Positions 9,204 through 18,461 of a DNA stretch of 64,000 bases are shown here, in pieces. The stretch comes from OLB6 sp964493635 (lineage in GTDB: Bacteria > Bacteroidota > Ignavibacteria > Kapaibacteriales > Kapaibacteriaceae). Where the stretch lies: assembly GCA_964493635.1 (NCBI GenBank), contig CAZBOW010000004.1, positions 54,479 through 118,478 of the forward strand, given 5' to 3'. Each line of letters starts with the position of its first letter. Within the stretch, counting starts at the first letter, position 1. A model generated the notes under the pieces. It saw only the letters and a list, made by a program, of their open reading frames with translations. It was not told where the DNA came from and made no database searches. A program made the translations under genes and the position numbers.

Positions 9204-9587
9204 ATGCACCCGAAGGTTAAACAGATTGATACCATGGCAAAGGCAGCCGCCTTTGAAATGCGCAAAGCGAAAGCTGGCGAAGCGTCTCCAGAGATTCCTG
9301 ACTTCCGTCCAGGCGATACGGTCACAATCGCTGTTCGTGTTGTTGAGGGCGAAAAAGAACGGATCCAGAACTTCCAGGGTGTTGTTATCGCTCGTCGCGG
9401 TTCCGGTATTAACGAAACCTTCCGCGTACGGAAGATTTCAAACGGTGTTGGCGTTGAGCGGATCTTCCCGATCAATTCTCCAACGATCCAGAGCATGGCA
9501 GTCGTCAAGCGCGGTAGTGTTCGTCGTGCCAAGCTGTACTACCTGCGTGGTATGAGCGAGAAGAAGATTCGTCAGAAGCTGTCGTAA
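9204..9587 (+). CDS. rplS: 50S ribosomal protein L19
   Basis: Large-subunit protein at the 30S-50S interface. It has 127 residues, slightly longer than the usual 115. Family blocks are FRPGDTVTIAVRVVEG, ERIQNFQGVVIARRG, ETFRVRKISNGVGVERIFP and RRAKLYYLRG. The ATG at 9204 is chosen because AGGGAG (9191-9196) sits seven bases upstream. The upstream leader contains a TATCTTCG near 9150 (one mismatch to TAnnTTTG). The usual neighbours rpsP, rimM and trmD are absent. Confidence 0.96.
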   Translation: MHPKVKQIDTMAKAAAFEMRKAKAGEASPEIPDFRPGDTVTIAVRVVEGEKERIQNFQGVVIARRGSGINETFRVRKISNGVGVERIFPINSPTIQSMAVVKRGSVRRAKLYYLRGMSEKKIRQKLS

Positions 9588-9609
9588 GGACATCACGTTG
9601 TTCCTTTCC

Positions 9610-9640
9610 AACGGCCACGTGCATTGCATGTGGCCGTTTT
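9610..9640 (+). terminator. rplS terminator
   Basis: AACGGCCACGTG (9610-9621) pairs with CATGTGGCCGTT (9627-9638) over 12 positions with one wobble and a 5-base loop, ending in TTTT. The final T of the run is also the first base of the cinA promoter box. Confidence 0.8.
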
Positions 9641-9647
9641 ACTTTTG
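9640..9647 (+). promoter_or_regulatory. TAnnTTTG -7 box of cinA (leaderless)
   Basis: TACTTTTG is an exact -7 match. The ATG of cinA at 9653 begins five bases after it, at the expected transcription start, so the mRNA should have no leader. Confidence 0.5.
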
Positions 9648-9652
9648 TGCAT

Positions 9653-10903
9653 ATGAATGTTGCCATCATTACCATCGGCGATGAGCTGCTCATCGGTCAG
9701 GTTATCAATCGCAATGCGGCGTGGATTGCCGAGCAGTGTACCAACATCGGATGCTCGGTGGTGGCGCACAGCGTTGTCGGTGATCATGCCGATGACCTTT
9801 CCAGTGAGATCCGTAGGCTCAGTGCTCGCTGCGCTGCCTTGGTTCTCACCGGAGGCTTAGGACCTACCCACGACGACATCACCAAGTTTGTTCTGGCGGA
9901 CATGGCGGGCGACCACATGGTGGTTCATCAGCCATGGGTCGACCATCTGCGTGCGTGGTTAGCCAAACGCGGCAGGGAGCTCTCGGCTCGAAATGCCGGT
10001 CAGGCTGAGGTGCCATCATCAGCAGCTGTCTTGCATAACCCCGTCGGAACCGCACCGGGACTCTGGATGACGATCGACGGTACGATCGTCGTAGCGCTTC
10101 CCGGTGTGCCACGCGAGATGCAGGCCCTAATGGCAGCGGAGGTGCTCCCACGATTTGCCAAGCATGTGGCCTTGGAAGAAGGTCCGATCTGGACCTACCA
10201 TACCCTGCAAACAACCGGGATCGCCGAGAGTAACCTTGCCGACCTTATTGGGGAGCCCTCGGAATTCTTAGGTTCCTCGACCTTGGCGTTTCTTCCCAAC
10301 CTTCAGGGTGTTCGGTTACGCATTGGAGTGGTCGGGCGCTCGGAAGCTGAGCGAAATGCGGAGCGAGATCGTCTGCGTGCGCTGCTGTGGGAGCGTGCGG
10401 GTCGGTTCATTTTTGGCGAGGGCGACCGTACCCTGAGCGAAGCTGTAGGCCTTGAGTTGGCCCGTCGTGGCCACACCATTGCCGTAGCCGAATCCTGTAC
10501 CGGGGGGCTATTAGGTGCTGAGCTGACCAAGGTACAGGGCTCCAGTGCCTGGTTTTTGGGCGGGTACCTGGCCTACGACAACCGGATCAAGATCGCAGAG
10601 GTCAACGTACGCCCTGCCGATTTGGATCGTGTTGGGGCGGTGAGTCAGGAGGTAGCCGAGCAGCTTGCTACGGGCGCCCGTGATCAGATCAACACCACGT
10701 GGGGTATTGGCATTACTGGTATCGCCGGACCCGGCGGGGGAACAACGGAGAAACCCGTCGGCACGATTTGGATTGCCCTTGCCGGACCACACGGTGTGAA
10801 GGCTACCCGGTTCCAATTCGGTGATGAGCGGCATTCCAACCGTGAACGCAGCGTTGGTGCTGCGCTGGGCATGCTGTGGACGGCGCTGAAGGCGGACGCA
10901 TGA
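9653..10903 (+). CDS. cinA: CinA-family protein with nicotinamide-nucleotide amidase domain
   Basis: Two-domain protein of 416 residues. The N-terminal molybdopterin-binding-like (COG1058) domain shows ITIGDELLIGQ and TGGLGPTHDD. The C-terminal PncC domain shows AESCTGGLLG near residue 280 and GITGIAGPGGG near residue 350, consistent with NMN deamidation in NAD salvage. I chose the ATG at 9653 over the GTG at 9647 because the GTG lies inside the promoter box. The stop overlaps the tsaD start (ATGA), so the two are translationally coupled. Confidence 0.92.
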   Translation: MNVAIITIGDELLIGQVINRNAAWIAEQCTNIGCSVVAHSVVGDHADDLSSEIRRLSARCAALVLTGGLGPTHDDITKFVLADMAGDHMVVHQPWVDHLRAWLAKRGRELSARNAGQAEVPSSAAVLHNPVGTAPGLWMTIDGTIVVALPGVPREMQALMAAEVLPRFAKHVALEEGPIWTYHTLQTTGIAESNLADLIGEPSEFLGSSTLAFLPNLQGVRLRIGVVGRSEAERNAERDRLRALLWERAGRFIFGEGDRTLSEAVGLELARRGHTIAVAESCTGGLLGAELTKVQGSSAWFLGGYLAYDNRIKIAEVNVRPADLDRVGAVSQEVAEQLATGARDQINTTWGIGITGIAGPGGGTTEKPVGTIWIALAGPHGVKATRFQFGDERHSNRERSVGAALGMLWTALKADA

Positions 10904-11907
10904 CGGTTCTGGCAATCGAAACGTCCTGCGATGACACCTCTGTAGCCATCGTACGGGATCGTACGGTACTGAGCAATCTGATCTCATCACAACCGATCCA
11001 CGATGCGTGGGGAGGGATCGTCCCCGAACTGGCATCGCGCGAGCATGTCAAAGCGATCGGCCCGCTTCTTCATGCCGCCCTGCACCAAGCGAATGTTACG
11101 ATCGACGCGGTGGATGCTGTTGCAGTCACGACGGGTCCGGGCCTAGCGGGATCGCTCCTTGTGGGAAGTCATGTTGGAAAGGGGCTTGCCTTGCGATATG
11201 GCCTGCCCTTGCTTCCCGTGCACCACATCGAGGCCCACATCTACTCCGGATACCTGGAAGACGAGGATCTGCCGTTCCCATCGGTGTGTTTGGTCGTTAG
11301 CGGCGGACACACCAGCATTGTGTTGGTTCGGAGTTATTCCGACTATGAGGTGCTGGGGAACACACGTGATGATGCGGCAGGCGAGGCCTTCGACAAGGTT
11401 TCCAAGCTGCTTGGCATGGGATATCCTGGCGGTCCGCATATCGATCGTATGGCACAACGAGGCAATCCTGATGCCTATGGTTTTCCGCGCGGGCTGGCTG
11501 GGGATGGGTCGTACGATTTTTCGTTCAGCGGCCTGAAGACAGCGGTTCGATACCACGTGCGCGACGCCGAGCGCGACACGGGTCCCCTAACCGATGATGA
11601 TCGTGCTAACATCTGTGCGTCCGTGCAGCGCGCCATCGTGGACGTTCTTGTGACCAAGACGATGCGGGCGGCATCCGAGCATCAGGTGAGGGCCGTCTGT
11701 GTTGCCGGAGGAGTCAGTGCCAACAGCGAGCTCCGTGCAACGTTCGCTGCAGCGTGTGCAGAAAAGGGGCTGCTGTTTGCAGCCCCTCGTGCGGAGTATT
11801 GTGTAGACAACGCCGCCATGATCGGATTTCTCGCATCACAACGCTTTGCGCTGGGCGATCATGGTGATCTCCACTGCACCATCCAGCCTCGTGGACTGCG
11901 CAGCTAG
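10900..11907 (+). CDS. tsaD: tRNA N6-threonylcarbamoyladenosine synthase subunit TsaD
   Basis: Catalytic ASKHA-fold subunit that transfers threonylcarbamoyl to A37 of ANN-decoding tRNAs with TsaB and TsaE. It has 335 residues. Diagnostic features are the N-terminal ETSCDDTSVA, the metal-site HHIEAH, VSGGHTS, and GGVSANSELR near the C-terminus. The ATG at 10900 sits in ATGA with the cinA stop; an upstream start at 10876 would run far into cinA and lacks family similarity. It is convergent with glyA. Confidence 0.96.
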   Translation: MTVLAIETSCDDTSVAIVRDRTVLSNLISSQPIHDAWGGIVPELASREHVKAIGPLLHAALHQANVTIDAVDAVAVTTGPGLAGSLLVGSHVGKGLALRYGLPLLPVHHIEAHIYSGYLEDEDLPFPSVCLVVSGGHTSIVLVRSYSDYEVLGNTRDDAAGEAFDKVSKLLGMGYPGGPHIDRMAQRGNPDAYGFPRGLAGDGSYDFSFSGLKTAVRYHVRDAERDTGPLTDDDRANICASVQRAIVDVLVTKTMRAASEHQVRAVCVAGGVSANSELRATFAAACAEKGLLFAAPRAEYCVDNAAMIGFLASQRFALGDHGDLHCTIQPRGLRS

Positions 11908-11925
11908 GTCGGCGAGTTAGCCGAC
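11908..11925. other. Hairpin between tsaD and glyA
   Basis: GTCGGC (11908-11913) pairs with GCCGAC (11920-11925) around a 6-base loop GAGTTA. The loop contains the glyA stop codon read on the other strand. There is no T-run, so it is at most a weak bidirectional terminator. Confidence 0.4.
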
Positions 11926-13218
11926 GAGCTCCGGATACAAACCAAATGGTGCGCAGTAGGCCTTGACGTCGGCCTTGACTGCCGTGTGCACATCGGCGTC
12001 ATCCGGTGCCGTGATCACGCGATCGATGAAGCCGACAATGGCGTGCATGTCTGTTTCCGTGAAGCCACGCGATGTCATAGCCGCCGTGCCCAGGCGAATG
12101 CCAGAGGTGATCAGCGGAGACTTGTCGTCGTTGGGAACCGAGTTCTTGTTACACGTGATGCCTGCAGCATCGAGAGCCGTCTCGGCTTTCTTACCCGTGA
12201 CGTTCTTATTTCGCAGGTCTACCAGCATCACGTGGTTGTCCGTTCCGCCGGAGATCACGTGGTACCCACGCTCCATGAGCGCAGAGGCCATTGCTTGGGC
12301 ATTAGCCACAACCTGCTTGGTGTACTGATCGAACGTATCGGTCAGTGCCTCGCCGAAGGCAACGGCCTTGGCGGCGATCACATGCATCAACGGACCTCCC
12401 TGGATACCGGGCATCACCATCGAGTCGATGAGTTCGCTCATCATCTTGGTGCGCCCACTCTTGGGAGCCACCTTGCCAAAGGGATTTTCGTAATCCTTGC
12501 CCATCACGATCAGACCACCACGCGGACCGCGCAGCGTTTTGTGCGTGGTTGACGTAACGATGTCGCAGTACGGCACCGGACTCATCAGTCGCCCTTTGGC
12601 AATCAGTCCAGCCGGGTGCGCGATGTCGGCCAGCAGGAACGCTCCAACGGAATCGGCAATCTCCCGGAACGCCTTGTAATCAATCTCTCGCGAATAGGCG
12701 CTGGCGCCAACGGTGATCATCTTCGGTTTGTGGAGCTTGGCAAGGTCGGCCACAGCGTTGTAGTCGATCCGGCCGGTTTCCAAGTCCAGGCCGTAGCCAA
12801 TGAAGTTGTAGAAGATTCCTGAGAAATTGACGGGCGAGCCATGCGTGAGGTGACCGCCGTGGGAAAGGTCCATACCAAGGACGGTGTCGCCAGGCTGGAG
12901 GTACGTGAAGTACACAGCCATATTCGCACCAGAGCCCGAGTGCGGTTGCACGTTGGCATACTCGGCACCAAAAAGCTGCTTCAGACGGTCGATCGCCAGC
13001 GATTCGGCAACGTCGACCCATTCACAGCCGCCGTAGTATCGACGTCCAGGATAGCCCTCGGCGTATTTGTTGGTCAGAACAGACCCCTGGGCTTCCATCA
13101 CGGCAAGGGAGGTGAAGTTCTCCGAGGCGATGAGCTCAATCTTATCACGTTGCCGTCCGAACTCACCAACAAGACTTGCGTGAAGTTCAGGATCGGCCTT
13201 CAGGACATGGTTGTACAT
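11917..13218 (-). CDS. glyA: Serine hydroxymethyltransferase
   Basis: PLP enzyme that interconverts serine and glycine, charging tetrahydrofolate with a one-carbon unit. It has 433 residues, the standard bacterial length. The PLP-lysine lies in TSTTHKTLRGPRGG; also visible are ELIASENFTS, NKYAEGYPGRRYYGG and QPHSGSGANMAVY. Its ATG at 13218 is 31 bases after the stop of the upstream T9SS cargo gene, so the two may be one transcript. Confidence 0.97.
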   Translation of the reverse strand: MYNHVLKADPELHASLVGEFGRQRDKIELIASENFTSLAVMEAQGSVLTNKYAEGYPGRRYYGGCEWVDVAESLAIDRLKQLFGAEYANVQPHSGSGANMAVYFTYLQPGDTVLGMDLSHGGHLTHGSPVNFSGIFYNFIGYGLDLETGRIDYNAVADLAKLHKPKMITVGASAYSREIDYKAFREIADSVGAFLLADIAHPAGLIAKGRLMSPVPYCDIVTSTTHKTLRGPRGGLIVMGKDYENPFGKVAPKSGRTKMMSELIDSMVMPGIQGGPLMHVIAAKAVAFGEALTDTFDQYTKQVVANAQAMASALMERGYHVISGGTDNHVMLVDLRNKNVTGKKAETALDAAGITCNKNSVPNDDKSPLITSGIRLGTAAMTSRGFTETDMHAIVGFIDRVITAPDDADVHTAVKADVKAYCAPFGLYPELVG

Positions 13219-13249
13219 GGGTTACAACATCCAGTATAGTTAGTGTGCA

Positions 13250-14191
13250 TTAATGAGCGATCGTCAGCAGAACAGATGCCCAGTGGCTGCCGTCCGTGAC
13301 ACGCACCGACCACACGCCCGTGGACAACTGGGAGGTAGGCACCACGATGGACGATGTCCGAACCGTGGTTCCCGTCAGCAAGGAGACGGTGCGTCCAGCA
13401 ACATCGGTGGCCGTCATCGTGACCGTGCGCCCAAGCCACGACTCTGGCACCATGATCGTTGCAACATCGTGAGCCGGATTCGGGGCAATTGCCAGATGCA
13501 CGTCCGGGTGCTGTTCAGCAACCGACGTAACCTCATCACCGAAGCAAATGGTTTCACCAGTCTGTGCGTTCACCACGCACACAAAGACGCCGCCACCAGC
13601 ACCACCGGGTCCACCGGGTCCGCCGCCAAAGCCCCCTGGAATCCAATTCAGTAGCCAGAACGGCGTGCCCGCTGGAAAGAGTGGAATCTGGTCGTCGGCC
13701 ACCGAGAGCACCACAAACGATGGAGCGCTATCGGGATGGGCTACGGCCCAGTCGCGGTAATCGGCGTTGGCCTTGACGGCACCAACTAATTCTGAGCCCT
13801 GCAGAAAGGTGGTTGGCAGGGGAGTCGTGGGAGCATCACCCAAATCACCAAAGGCGCCCGGATCGAATCCGTCGATTGGCGGCGGTGTACAGCTGCCGAG
13901 CAGTCGAATCAGGGGCGTGGCTGCAATCGTGTCCAAGGCCTCGCTTTTGACCAGATAGATCCAAGCCGACGAACGACCATCATCCATGCTCATGCCGATG
14001 TTGAGCTCGGTACCACCAAGCGGAACGGGAATGCCAATGGCAAGTATGCCAACGATGGTGCCGTCGGTTGCACCCTCGATGGAGCGCGAGGCCGACGCAG
14101 CACACTGCTGCGGCAGGTAGCCTGGAAGGCTGAATTGTGCGCTCACGGTCGTAGTCAGAGCAGCAAGAAGTAGCATGATGACAAGTGGCAT
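13250..14191 (-). CDS. Secreted protein with T9SS C-terminal sorting domain
   Basis: A 313-residue extracellular protein of unknown activity. The chosen ATG at 14191 has a GGGAG site upstream and starts a signal peptide (MPLVIMLLLAALTTTVSAQ). The last 80 residues carry a T9SS type-A domain: IAPNPAHDVATIMV, then the VAGRTV block and a terminal beta strand. A glycine-rich stretch (GGFGGGPGGPGGAGGG) near residue 200 separates body and tail. It should be exported by T9SS and cleaved by PorU. A TTG at 14224 in frame is less likely. Confidence 0.82.
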   Translation of the reverse strand: MPLVIMLLLAALTTTVSAQFSLPGYLPQQCAASASRSIEGATDGTIVGILAIGIPVPLGGTELNIGMSMDDGRSSAWIYLVKSEALDTIAATPLIRLLGSCTPPPIDGFDPGAFGDLGDAPTTPLPTTFLQGSELVGAVKANADYRDWAVAHPDSAPSFVVLSVADDQIPLFPAGTPFWLLNWIPGGFGGGPGGPGGAGGGVFVCVVNAQTGETICFGDEVTSVAEQHPDVHLAIAPNPAHDVATIMVPESWLGRTVTMTATDVAGRTVSLLTGTTVRTSSIVVPTSQLSTGVWSVRVTDGSHWASVLLTIAH

Positions 14192-14235
14192 GACGCTCCC
14201 AATCAGGGGGGTGAACAAGAACAAGGTCCGTGGTG

Positions 14236-14257
14236 CAAATCTACCATGTTAAGTTTG
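14236..14257. promoter_or_regulatory. Back-to-back TAnnTTTG promoters
   Basis: CAAATCTA at 14236-14243 is TAGATTTG on the minus strand (for the T9SS cargo), and TAAGTTTG at 14250-14257 is the plus-strand box (for the E1 gene). The two exact -7 matches are only six bases apart, so polymerases would compete for the same DNA. Confidence 0.5.
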
Positions 14258-14300
14258 CCGTTGCTATTACGATCCATCCGATATCTCTTTCGATCTGAAC

Positions 14301-16349
14301 ATGAAAAAAAGTGAATGGCTGTCCGTTGCTAGAACAATGCTTGCCTCGCGCCGAATTGATGAGATCGAGGAGCAGGAGCTGGCCCCTTCGGGAGCCGTGA
14401 AGTATCAGTTTTCCGCTAAGGGCCACGAACTCGTGCAGGCACTGCTGGCTGTTCACCTTACGCAGGGTAGAGACGGCGCATCCGTCTACTACCGATCCCG
14501 GCCGTTTGTCCTTGGCGCAGGCCTAACCTATGAAGAGGCCTTTGCCAGCTCGATGGCCCGTGTGGGAAGTCGCAGTGGCGGGCGGGACGTTGGTGTCGTG
14601 CACCATCTGCCGAACCGACAGGGCGTTACTGTCCTTCCATCGGCGGGCGATGTGGGGTCGCAGTACACGCCCTGCGTGGGATGGGCCCAGTCGATTCGCT
14701 ACCACAACGATGTTCTCGGGGACTCGTCATGGAAGGGGGCTGTTGCGGTGGTGCTCGGCGGAGATGGTTCGACGGCCACGAACGGATTTTGGGCGGCCCT
14801 GAACATTGCTACAACCCAAAAGCTGCCGATGATCTTCTTCATCGAGGATAATCAGTTAGGGATTAGCGTTCCCGGATCGATGCAGACGCCTGGTGGAAGT
14901 ATATCGGCTAATCTTGCCTCGTTTACCCACCTGCGCATTGTAGAGTTTGATGGGACGCTGCCGGACGAAGCTTCACGACTCATCGAAAAGACGGTCGACC
15001 ATGTGCGAACGACAGGCCTTCCGGCTCTGATCCATGCTCATGTGCCGCGAATCTGTGGCCACAGCGGGGCAGACAATCAATCATACAAGACCGACGAACA
15101 ACGTCAGTTCGATCGTCAGAACGACCCCATCGACAGGATTCGGGAGTTCGTTGTTCGCAAGAACTATGTCGACGAGGCCGGATGGGCTGCACTCGTTGCC
15201 GAGGTCGACGCCGAGGTGCGCGCCGCTTCCGAGGCGGCACTTGCCCAGCCAGAACCAGATCCACAGAGTGTTGTGCAGCGAATCTACTTTGATGGTACCA
15301 TCCCTAAGCACGGTGGTTTGCTCGCAGACGGTATTGCTGCGCTCGGCGGATCGGCAGAGGTGCGCGAAGAGGGACCGCGAGTGAATCTGATCGATGCAGT
15401 CCGGCGAACCCTAGATCACGAGCTATCAGTCAATCCTCGATTGCTGGTCTTTGGCGAGGACGTGGGTGTGAAAGGTGGCGTTCATGGAGCTACTGTGGAT
15501 CTGCAACTGAAGCACGGTGAGCAGCGCGTGTTCGACACTTCGCTCTCGGAGGAGGGAATCATCGGACGATCGGTAGGGATGGCACTGTCGGGTTTGATGC
15601 CCGTGCCCGAGATTCAGTTTCGGAAGTACCTCGATCCCGCAACGGAACAGATCAACAACGCCGGAACACTGCGGTGGCGTACCAATGGCGACTTTGCCAC
15701 ACCAATGGTGGTGCGCATTCCCATCGGGTACTCAAAGAGAACCGGAGATCCCTGGCACTCCGTCAGTGGCGAGGCAATCTTTGCGCATTCGATTGGGTGG
15801 CACATTGCGATCCCGTCGAATGCACAGGACGCCGTAGGATTGTTGCGTACGGCTCTGCGCGGAAATGATCCAACCTTCTTCCTTGAGCACCGCGATATCC
15901 AAGACACCAAACCTGGTCGTGGAAAGTATCCCGGCGACCACTACATGCTTCCGTTTGGTGTTGCCCGGAGGCACCGCGCAGGAACAGCCGTGACCGTAGT
16001 GTGCTGGGGCGAGATGGTGCACCGCGCTACGGAGGCTGCAGAGCTTGTTGGTGTTGATGCGGACATCCTTGACCTTCGCACGATTGCACCGTGGGATAAA
16101 CAGGCTGTGCTCCAGAGTATTGCTGTCACGAATCGTTGCCTTGTTGTCCACGAAGATGGGTGGACCTGTGGCTTCGGTGCGGAGATTGCCGCTACCATTG
16201 CCCAGGACGCCTTCGATCTGTTGGATGCGCCAGTGGTTCGCCTTGCAACTCCCGATGTTCCCATCCCCTATAACATCGGTATGATGCATCAGGTGATTCC
16301 CTCCGTTGAACGCATCGCTTCTGAGCTGAAGCGACTGGCTGCCTACTAG
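14301..16349 (+). CDS. 2-oxoacid dehydrogenase E1, fused alpha and beta subunits
   Basis: Thiamine-diphosphate-dependent E1 component, probably of the branched-chain 2-oxoacid or pyruvate dehydrogenase type. The alpha part (about residues 1-320) has the TPP motif GGDGSTATNGFW followed by EDNQLGIS. The beta part (about 350-680) has VFGEDVGVKGGVHGAT, DTSLSEEGIIG and DLRTIAPWDKQAV. A 682-residue alpha-beta fusion is common in Bacteroidota. No E2 or E3 gene is in the window, so substrate specificity stays open. The helicase gene begins 11 bases downstream. Confidence 0.9.
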   Translation: MKKSEWLSVARTMLASRRIDEIEEQELAPSGAVKYQFSAKGHELVQALLAVHLTQGRDGASVYYRSRPFVLGAGLTYEEAFASSMARVGSRSGGRDVGVVHHLPNRQGVTVLPSAGDVGSQYTPCVGWAQSIRYHNDVLGDSSWKGAVAVVLGGDGSTATNGFWAALNIATTQKLPMIFFIEDNQLGISVPGSMQTPGGSISANLASFTHLRIVEFDGTLPDEASRLIEKTVDHVRTTGLPALIHAHVPRICGHSGADNQSYKTDEQRQFDRQNDPIDRIREFVVRKNYVDEAGWAALVAEVDAEVRAASEAALAQPEPDPQSVVQRIYFDGTIPKHGGLLADGIAALGGSAEVREEGPRVNLIDAVRRTLDHELSVNPRLLVFGEDVGVKGGVHGATVDLQLKHGEQRVFDTSLSEEGIIGRSVGMALSGLMPVPEIQFRKYLDPATEQINNAGTLRWRTNGDFATPMVVRIPIGYSKRTGDPWHSVSGEAIFAHSIGWHIAIPSNAQDAVGLLRTALRGNDPTFFLEHRDIQDTKPGRGKYPGDHYMLPFGVARRHRAGTAVTVVCWGEMVHRATEAAELVGVDADILDLRTIAPWDKQAVLQSIAVTNRCLVVHEDGWTCGFGAEIAATIAQDAFDLLDAPVVRLATPDVPIPYNIGMMHQVIPSVERIASELKRLAAY

Positions 16350-16360
16350 CATCAATTCGT

Positions 16361-18364
16361 ATGAAGAAGCTCGTTCTGAAGCGGGTTGTCCCAACAACGA
16401 CTCACACGGACTATCGTATTGCGTACCGTGAGGAGTTGAACCCGTCACAGTACGAGGCCGTCTTCCATACGGAGGGTCCGGCGCTGGTTCTTGCCGGTGC
16501 TGGCACCGGTAAAACGCGCACGCTCACGTATCGTGTTGCTCGCTTGGTGGAGGATGGCGTCGATCCGGCGTCGATCCTGCTGCTGACGTTTACGCGGAAG
16601 GCCGCCCGCCAGATGGTTCAGCGGGCCGGTGCGCTGTTGGACGGCCGCTGCGATCACGTGGTTGGTGGAACCTTCCACGCCTTTGCCTACATGCTCCTGC
16701 AGCGCAGCGCCCCTGCCGACCGGCCGGCCGTGAGCATCCTCGATCAGGCGGATGCCGAAGATGTGATGAATCTGGTCCGTGGGACGCTGGACGTCAAGAG
16801 TCTGAAGCGACGCTTCCCCAAGAAACAGACGCTGGTGGCGATGTGCAGCCGCGCAGTCAACACCATGACACCCGTGGCGACGGTGATCGCAGACGAATAC
16901 CCACAGTATGTCGACCTCACCGATCAAATCACCGACGTCATCCAACGGTACCATCGCTATAAGCGTCAGCATGGCCTCTACGACTACGACGACCTACTGC
17001 TGCATCTTCTGGCGACCACCCAGGATCCGGTGCACGGACCGGCTCTCCGAAAGCGGTTTCAGCATGTGATGGTCGATGAGTATCAGGATACCAACGTCCT
17101 GCAACACCAAATCATTCTGGGGTTGGCCGGTCGGAAGGGGAATGTGCTGGCCGTTGGAGACGACGCCCAAAGTATCTACTCGTTTCGAGGCGCCGATGTT
17201 CACAACATCCATGCCTTCCCAGAGTCCTTCGATCAGTGTCGGATGATTCGATTGGAGCAGAACTACCGCTCCTCACAGCCGATTCTGGATGTGTGCAACA
17301 GCGTCCTGCGCGACGCTCCGGAGATGTTCGAAAAAGAGCTGTTCTCGGACCGTACCGAGGGTGAGCAGCCGATGATTGTTGCCTGCACGAATGAACGGCA
17401 GCAGAGTGCCTTCGTTGTACAAGAGATTCTTCAGCAGCGAGAACAAGGTCGTGGCTTGGCCGACATCGCCGTGCTGGTCCGATCGGGGTTTCTGTCCTTT
17501 GATCTGGAGATTGAACTCAACAAAGCAAACATCCCATTTCGGAAGGTGGGAGGCATGCGCTTTACGGAGGCCGCCCATGTCAAGGACCTACTCGCGCTGT
17601 TACGAATCACGGTCAACCCGCGCGACGTGATCGCATGGTACCGTTTATTGATGCTCCAGCCCGGCATTGGTCCGAAAACCGCCCAGGCACTTGTCGATAC
17701 CATCTCGCGAATCGCTGACCCACTGCAGCGGTCGACCACGGAATCGACCACGGAATCGACCACGGAATCGACCACGGAATCGACCATCGAAGATCAGCCA
17801 GGAGGGCGCAAGATCACCGCGGTACTCGACCTTCTCCGCTCGGCGAGAGCCGAAGCGTCGTGTTCGGATCGCCTGCAGCTGCTAGCCGAAGGGTATCGCC
17901 CGACGCTCGAGCGGGTGTACGACGATCATGCGAAGCGCTGGAAGGACATTCAAACGATGGTCGGAATCGGCTCGAACTATGCAACAGCCGAGGAATTCCT
18001 CTCCGATATTGCCCTGGACCCACCCTCGGAGGCACTCGACGATCTGGGCCCCGACGATGGCGAGGACGAGTTTGTGACGATTTCCACCATTCACTCGGCC
18101 AAGGGGCTGGAGTGGGCAACGGTCTTTGTGATCTGGGTCAACGAAGGCCGGCTGCCATCCTCCCGGAGCGCTGAGAGCGAGGCGTCGCTGGAAGAGGAGC
18201 GCCGCCTGCTGTACGTTGCCTGCACCAGGGCAAAGGATCTCCTCGTGCTGACCTACCCCAGTATCATGATGGAATGGGAGCAAACGGACGTGCTCGGCAA
18301 GCCGAGTCGATTCTTGGATGCCGTAGCCGAGAGCATCTGTCCGAGGTACCTGCTAACCGAATAG
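16361..18364 (+). CDS. UvrD/Rep-type superfamily 1 DNA helicase
   Basis: ATP-dependent 3'-5' DNA helicase of 667 residues. Walker A is AGAGTGKTRTLTYR near residue 50; motif Ia is LTFTRKAARQM, motif II VDEYQDTN, motif III GDDAQSIYSFRGA, motif IV LEQNYRSSQ, motif V STIHSAKGLEW and motif VI RRLLYVACTRAKD. It is shorter than UvrD or PcrA (about 720). In the 2B region, after GIGPKTAQALV, there is an unusual STTE tetrapeptide repeat from a 12-bp minisatellite. It is probably co-transcribed with the E1 gene, with no functional link apparent. Confidence 0.92.
   Translation: MKKLVLKRVVPTTTHTDYRIAYREELNPSQYEAVFHTEGPALVLAGAGTGKTRTLTYRVARLVEDGVDPASILLLTFTRKAARQMVQRAGALLDGRCDHVVGGTFHAFAYMLLQRSAPADRPAVSILDQADAEDVMNLVRGTLDVKSLKRRFPKKQTLVAMCSRAVNTMTPVATVIADEYPQYVDLTDQITDVIQRYHRYKRQHGLYDYDDLLLHLLATTQDPVHGPALRKRFQHVMVDEYQDTNVLQHQIILGLAGRKGNVLAVGDDAQSIYSFRGADVHNIHAFPESFDQCRMIRLEQNYRSSQPILDVCNSVLRDAPEMFEKELFSDRTEGEQPMIVACTNERQQSAFVVQEILQQREQGRGLADIAVLVRSGFLSFDLEIELNKANIPFRKVGGMRFTEAAHVKDLLALLRITVNPRDVIAWYRLLMLQPGIGPKTAQALVDTISRIADPLQRSTTESTTESTTESTTESTIEDQPGGRKITAVLDLLRSARAEASCSDRLQLLAEGYRPTLERVYDDHAKRWKDIQTMVGIGSNYATAEEFLSDIALDPPSEALDDLGPDDGEDEFVTISTIHSAKGLEWATVFVIWVNEGRLPSSRSAESEASLEEERRLLYVACTRAKDLLVLTYPSIMMEWEQTDVLGKPSRFLDAVAESICPRYLLTE
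17732..17791 (+). repeat. 12-bp minisatellite inside the helicase gene
   Basis: Four perfect copies of TCGACCACGGAA followed by one variant copy TCGACCATCGAA, all in frame, encoding (STTE)4-STIE. The number of copies can change without shifting the frame. Confidence 0.9.
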
Positions 18365-18390
18365 TGTCGTCGTAATGATTCGGTAATCCG

Positions 18391-18398
18391 TACTTTTG
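18391..18398 (+). promoter_or_regulatory. TAnnTTTG -7 box of the glycosyltransferase operon
   Basis: TACTTTTG, an exact -7 match, 26 bases after the helicase stop and about 60 bases before the probable start of the next gene. Confidence 0.45.
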
Positions 18399-18461
18399 CA
18401 GGATTGTGTGGACTGTGAAGCTTCGTTGTGGCATGATTGTTCAATCCGGAATAGGTGTGCT

